Part shown: piece by piece, positions 60,364-64,000 of the stretch
How positions within the stretch are numbered: position 1 is the first letter of the stretch
Layout of the letters: the number at the start of each line of letters is the position of its first letter
Assembly (NCBI GenBank): GCA_018333865.1
Contig: JAGXSE010000009.1
Location: 218,155 to 282,154, forward strand
Reading direction: 5' to 3'
Origin: Syntrophomonadaceae bacterium
GTDB lineage: Bacteria; Bacillota; PH28-bin88
Length of the DNA stretch: 64,000 nucleotides
The notes under the pieces: model-generated
Told to the model about the DNA's origin: nothing
Database searches by the model: none
What the model saw: the letters and a program-made list of their open reading frames with translations, nothing else
Position numbers and translations under genes: made by a program

Positions 60364-61365
60364 CTAACCCCCTATCAGAAACTTTTCCTGTAACGATATC
60401 AGCATATTTTCTAAACCCAGGCGCTTATTAATATTTTTTTGCAGCATCCGGCGAATGGCAACAATTTCCTCTATCATTTCAGCAACACCAACCATTGGCG
60501 ATATTTTATCCACATCAGCAAGCTGATCTTTATTTAATACCAGCCTGTCCGGTCCCCCTTGCCGGCTTACCAGCAAGTCCCGGTAAAGCCATACCATCCA
60601 GTCTAAAACCTCCTCCAGGTTCTCCTCCTGTTCCATTTCTCCGGCTAAACTAATCAGATCCAGCATGCTCGCGTTCCTAAGGGAGCTGATAATTTTAACC
60701 GCTTTCAGCCTATTTGTATCCGCTTCAGGATTTGCTCCTCTTTGTATGGCCTGGCTGATACTTCCGCCAGAGGTATTTGCCAGCCTTTCGGCAATGTCTG
60801 CTGCAAAACCCCGTTCCAGCAGTAGCCTTTTAATTACTGCCGGAAGCAACGATAAAAAACGGACCTCAACACACCGGGAGAGAATAGTAGGCAAAATGGC
60901 TGCCGGGAGGGTTGTTAACAAAATGAAAACGGTAGATTGCGGCGGTTCTTCCAACAGTTTAAGCAGGGAATTGGCCGCCTCTTCTGTCATTTTATCTGCC
61001 TCACCGATGAGTATAATGCGATAATATCCCTCGAAGGAAGCAAGCGAAAGTCTGGCCTGGATACCCCTGATCTGTTCAATCCGTATAGTAGTGCCTTTCG
61101 GCTGCAGGAAGAAGAAATCAGGATAATTTCCTGTTCCCAAACGCATACAATTCCGGCAGCGGCCGCAGGCTTCGCCCTCGTTTTGTCTTGCACAGTTTAA
61201 CGCCGCAGCCAGGGCCATCGCTGTCTTTTCTTTGCCAACCCCTTCGGGACCGGCAAACAAATAAGCATGGGAAATCCTTTTTGTTATGAGCCCCTGTTTA
61301 AGCTGCCTGATCGCCTGGTCTTGGCCGATGACCCGGCTAAAGCTTAAGGCCTGATCCATACTCAT
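60364..61365 (-). CDS. holB: DNA polymerase III delta' subunit
   Basis: 333 residues of a clamp-loader AAA+ protein. Walker A FAGPEGVGKEKTAMA (about 37-51), the zinc-binding four-Cys group CARQNEGEACGRCRNC and the sensor region ILIGEADKMTEEAANSLLKLLEEPP (partly shown by LLKLLEEPP) are visible. It loads the beta clamp. It lies 22 bp downstream of tmk and 5 bp upstream of ricT. Confidence 0.93.
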   Translation of the reverse strand: MSMDQALSFSRVIGQDQAIRQLKQGLITKRISHAYLFAGPEGVGKEKTAMALAAALNCARQNEGEACGRCRNCMRLGTGNYPDFFFLQPKGTTIRIEQIRGIQARLSLASFEGYYRIILIGEADKMTEEAANSLLKLLEEPPQSTVFILLTTLPAAILPTILSRCVEVRFLSLLPAVIKRLLLERGFAADIAERLANTSGGSISQAIQRGANPEADTNRLKAVKIISSLRNASMLDLISLAGEMEQEENLEEVLDWMVWLYRDLLVSRQGGPDRLVLNKDQLADVDKISPMVGVAEMIEEIVAIRRMLQKNINKRLGLENMLISLQEKFLIGG

Positions 61366-61386
61366 AAAAACTGTCCTCTTTTCAAG

Positions 61387-62019
61387 TTAACCAACAAAGC
61401 GAAGGCCTTGAAGTACCCTGATTATTTCAGCAAAAACCTCTTCTTGGGAAAGAGAGGCATCGATTAATCTAATCCGCTCCGGAAACTTTCGGCCCAGCCA
61501 AAGGAATCCCTCTCTGACCCGGCGGTGGAAATCTGCCTGTTCCTGCTCAATTCTGTCTAAACTGTCCTGGCTTGTCCGCAGAGCAATCCGCGCCATAGCT
61601 TGATCATACGATAAATCCAATACAATAGTCAAATCAGGTACCAACCCGCCCGCAGCAAAATGATTTACTGCCATAATAGTGCTAACTGTCAGTCCCCTGC
61701 CAAAACCCTGGTATGCCACGCTGGAGTCAACAAACCTGTCGCACAAGACGGTTTTGCCCGCATCGAGGGCCGGTTTGATTAATTGCTCTACATGCTGGGC
61801 CCTGGCAGCTGCATAAAGCAAAACTTCTGCCGGGCCAACCACTTTTTTATCGGGATTAAGTAAGAGGCTCCGGACTTCCTCACCCAAAGAGGTGCCGCCC
61901 GGCTCCCTGGTAACCACAACATCCATTCCTCGTTCCCGGCAGTATTCGGTCAACTTCCTAATCTGGGTTGATTTGCCTGATCCGTCGGTTCCTTCAAAGG
62001 TTATAAAGGCTTTTTTCAC
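61387..62019 (-). CDS. tmk: Thymidylate kinase
   Basis: 210 residues. P-loop FITFEGTDGSGKSTQIRKL (about 5-23), the DR motif CDRFVDSSVAYQG (about 94) and the lid with the Arg motifs are present. It phosphorylates dTMP to dTDP. It overlaps the upstream decarboxylase by 4 bp (ATGA). The B. subtilis order yaaO-tmk is kept; yaaQ-yaaR, which normally follow tmk, are missing. Confidence 0.95.
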   Translation of the reverse strand: MKKAFITFEGTDGSGKSTQIRKLTEYCRERGMDVVVTREPGGTSLGEEVRSLLLNPDKKVVGPAEVLLYAAARAQHVEQLIKPALDAGKTVLCDRFVDSSVAYQGFGRGLTVSTIMAVNHFAAGGLVPDLTIVLDLSYDQAMARIALRTSQDSLDRIEQEQADFHRRVREGFLWLGRKFPERIRLIDASLSQEEVFAEIIRVLQGLRFVG

Positions 62020-63488
62020 TCGTCGATCACACCTATCGTTTCCAGGCTTTGATCAAAAGGTCCCTGACAGGTAATTTTTTCTCTTTTTATCATTGCCAGG
62101 CACTCTATCACTTCGGCGGTAATAAGCTCTCCTGGGCATAACAGGGGAATTCCGGGAGGATATGGGGCTACCAGCTCTCCCGCAGCCCTCCCCAGCGCAG
62201 CAGCCAGGGGAACCCTTGCTTTTCCGGCAAAAAAAGCTTCCCTGGGAGGAAACCTTACTACCGGCCTGGGCCAGACAGCAGGCTGGTTGATCAAGCTTGT
62301 CCCGCCATGATCCTGGCTGGGCGGATTTTGCCGGATTATCTTCCTTAATGCTCTTTCCAGGCTGTCTAAAGAGGCCTGGTCATCCCCAATTGTCAGCAAG
62401 AGCAAAACATATTGCAGTGTGGCCATCTCTGGCTGGATTGCAAACTCACTTCGCAGTTTTTGCCCCAGTTCAAAGCCCGACAGTCCCAATAAACGGGCGG
62501 ATATTACCAGCCGGGTCAGGTCAATTCCAAAAACGCCTCCTTTGCCGATCACCTCGGCCCCCAGGCATTCCATACCTGTCCAGGCAGAAATGTTCTGGCG
62601 CATTTTTTGGACCATTGGAAATAACTTTTCTAGCCGCGCACTCCCGGATATGGCCCAGTTTTCTCTCGCCGCGTCTAAGGACATCAGCAACAAATAGGAG
62701 GGGCTGGTAGACTGAAGCAGGCTAAGGGCAGTTTTTAATTTTGCCGCTGAAAAACCTTTCCGGCAGTGGAGCATTGCCGCCTGGGTCATTGCTCCCAGCA
62801 ATTTATGGGTCCCCTGGACTGCAACATCAACGCCGGCCTCCAATGCGGAAACTGGCAATGAGGGGTGAAAACGAAAGTGCCCGCCATGGGCCTCATCAGC
62901 AATGACTGCCAATCCTGCCTTTTTAGCCACAGAGACTACTTCGCGGAGATCAGAAACAAGTCCCTCATAGCTTGGATGCAGCAAAACCATAGCCTTTAAA
63001 TCCGGGTCCTCTTTTAAAGCCGTTGCTACTGCCCCTGGCTCAATTCCCAAGAAGATCCCCCATTTTTGGTTCCATTCCGGCTGCAGGTATACCGGACGGC
63101 ACCCGGCTAGGACCATCGCCCCCCAGACAGAACGGTGCATATTGCGGGGGAGCAGGATTTTTTGCCCGGGCTCCGTAAGCGCTAACAAGGCTGCCTGCAA
63201 ACCTGCCGTAGCCCCGTTAATCAAAAAAAAGGTCTCTCCAGCGCCGAAACACACTGCCGCTTTCGCTTGCGCCTCAGCTATCGGGCCAGCAGGATTGTGC
63301 AGATCATCCAAGCCGGGGATTTCACTCAAGTCAGCCTGGAAAACCTGTTCCCCGATCCCACCCAAAAAATCTGGTTCAACTCCCTTGCCTCCCTTATGTC
63401 CAGGGGTATGGAAAGGAGTGTAGCCAGAGGACATGTAGCGTTTTACAGCCTCCCACAGGGGCATTCTTCCATTTGATTCCTGGTTCAT
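62016..63488 (-). CDS. Orn/Lys/Arg decarboxylase-family PLP enzyme (YaaO-like)
   Basis: 490 residues, typical for the short YaaO/SpeA branch. GYTPFHTPGHKGGKG at the N-terminus, the PLP region FFLINGATAGLQAALLAL, VIADEAHGGHFRFHPSLP and the Schiff-base Lys in VAVQGTHKLLGAMTQ are visible. Family members decarboxylate arginine, lysine or ornithine; the substrate cannot be inferred. It starts at ATG 63488 and is the first gene of the tmk-holB cluster. Confidence 0.93.
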   Translation of the reverse strand: MNQESNGRMPLWEAVKRYMSSGYTPFHTPGHKGGKGVEPDFLGGIGEQVFQADLSEIPGLDDLHNPAGPIAEAQAKAAVCFGAGETFFLINGATAGLQAALLALTEPGQKILLPRNMHRSVWGAMVLAGCRPVYLQPEWNQKWGIFLGIEPGAVATALKEDPDLKAMVLLHPSYEGLVSDLREVVSVAKKAGLAVIADEAHGGHFRFHPSLPVSALEAGVDVAVQGTHKLLGAMTQAAMLHCRKGFSAAKLKTALSLLQSTSPSYLLLMSLDAARENWAISGSARLEKLFPMVQKMRQNISAWTGMECLGAEVIGKGGVFGIDLTRLVISARLLGLSGFELGQKLRSEFAIQPEMATLQYVLLLLTIGDDQASLDSLERALRKIIRQNPPSQDHGGTSLINQPAVWPRPVVRFPPREAFFAGKARVPLAAALGRAAGELVAPYPPGIPLLCPGELITAEVIECLAMIKREKITCQGPFDQSLETIGVIDE

Positions 63489-63680
63489 TCCTGCCCTTCC
63501 AATTTTTCAGGTTTTTTAGTTTCAATCTGTACTGAAATCACTGTCATTTTAGCATATGTTAAGTAAAACTGCCAGCAAACGAATCCTCACCCCATTCTCC
63601 GTAAATAAGATAGCCTTCCTTTTTTGGAAGGCTGGCGGCAAGTATTGCGGTAGAACCTTTGCTTCATCTGCGTTCCTTTA
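63489..63680. other. Gap upstream of the decarboxylase
   Basis: About 190 bp with no gene. A hairpin AGCCTTCC/GGAAGGCT is at 63612-63633. No promoter is clear enough to call. Confidence 0.4.
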
Positions 63681-63783
63681 ATTGGGGACATTCCGCGCTC
63701 CGTTGTACCTAAGCCGGTATATTCCCGTCACCTATTCTGATTTCCGACTTCTGACCTCTAATTTAAGCGGTGTGTCCCCGTTC
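63681..63783. repeat. R unit of the modular repeat (copy 1)
   Basis: 103 bp beginning ATTGGGGACATTCC and ending GGTGTGTCCCCGTTC, so its ends are inverted (GGGGACA/TGTCCCC). It is nearly identical to 63899-64000. Confidence 0.85.
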
Positions 63784-63898
63784 AAGAAGCAGGAGGCAAG
63801 AAGCAAGAACAAGAGGAGATAAGAGGTAGGAGGCAGGTTGGATTAGCGGCTTTTAGTCCCTAAACATCTGGCTCTGGTCTCCTGCTTCCTGCATCCTG
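63784..63898. repeat. S unit of the modular repeat (copy 2)
   Basis: A purine-rich arm (AAGAAGCAGGAGGCAAGAAGC) and a pyrimidine arm (TCCTGCTTCCTGCATCCTG) enclose GGATTAGCGGCTTTTAGTCC; it is similar to 10931-11022. It sits between two R units. Confidence 0.8.
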
Positions 63899-64000
63899 AA
63901 CGGGACATTCCGCGTTCCGTTGTACTTAAGTCGGTATATTCCCGTCACCTATTCTGATTTCCGACTTCTGACCTCTAATTTAAGCGGTGTGTCCCCGTTC
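63899..64000. repeat. R unit of the modular repeat (copy 2, reaches window end)
   Basis: 102 bp, more than 90% identical to 63681-63783, from GGGACATTCCGCGTTCC to GGTGTGTCCCCGTTC. It continues to the window boundary, so the array may extend. Confidence 0.85.

Noticed and set aside
63681..64000. CRISPR array at the window end
   Set aside because: Repeat units are over 100 bp and the intervening unit recurs elsewhere, unlike unique spacers.
1..64000. tRNA, rRNA or transposase genes
   Set aside because: No cloverleaf, rRNA or transposase signature was seen on either strand by inspection; a covariance-model scan would be decisive.

Overview
This 64 kb window is a chromosomal segment of an endospore-forming, anaerobic Firmicute of the Clostridia. 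Gene content and order fit the Desulfotomaculum/Pelotomaculum/Thermincola group, but the species cannot be read from the window. The evidence is a long block syntenic with the Bacillus subtilis yaaO-tmk-holB-yaaT-yabA-rsmI-abrB-metG-tatD-yabE-ksgA-yabG-veg-ispE-purR-spoVG-glmU-prs-pth-mfd-spoVT-yabM-yabN-yabO region, almost all on the minus strand. It is read from high to low coordinates and carries Clostridia-type insertions.

Layout, low to high. 1-11.5 kb is a metabolic island: a lactate-utilisation unit (lutC and a fused lutB-lutA), a TRAP transporter for a small carboxylate, a GntR/FadR-type regulator, a family I CoA-transferase behind a clear sigma-54 promoter, and the matching sigma-54 activator, which is broken by one extra base in a G run. 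A MaoC-type hydratase and a VapBC-like toxin-antitoxin pair follow. 12.4-24.3 kb holds a SpoIID-like lipoprotein, a YabO-type S4 protein, HU, YabN/MazG, a SpoVB-like flippase, SpoVT, a PrsA/SurA-like foldase, Mfd, a very small PrsW-like membrane protein and Pth. 24.3-29.5 kb is a gerA-type germinant receptor operon followed by two small membrane-protein genes, interrupted by two copies of a 180 bp element with terminal inverted repeats.

29.7-36.7 kb carries a PRC-barrel protein, prs, glmU, spoVG (with a sigma-H promoter), purR, a MobA-like nucleotidyltransferase, a GntR regulator and ispE. 36.9-42.3 kb is an inserted cassette: cyanophycin synthetase and cyanophycinase, a ComFB-like protein, a trypsin-fold protease and a Spo0E-like phosphatase. 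42.7-51.1 kb is rich in spore cortex and germination genes: ypeB, sleB, two unknown small proteins, two LysM proteins (one with a SleB-type hydrolase domain), veg, yabG and a glycosyltransferase. 51.1-63.5 kb returns to housekeeping genes: a YkuK-like protein, ksgA, two tandem 3D/G5-type proteins, tatD, metG, abrB, rsmI, yabA, ricT/yaaT, holB, tmk and a YaaO-type decarboxylase.

Several control sites can be read directly: a sigma-54 promoter with a palindromic upstream site (9075-9090 and 9165-9182), a sigma-G promoter at spoVT, a sigma-H promoter at spoVG, consensus sigma-A promoters at veg and metG, and tandem Spo0A boxes just downstream of the abrB promoter, as in B. subtilis. Two families of short non-coding repeats occur. 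One is a 180 bp inverted-repeat-bounded element inside the germination operon. The other is a modular R/S element near 10.9 kb and at the end of the window, with a related motif in the metG leader. No tRNA, rRNA, CRISPR array or transposase gene was seen.
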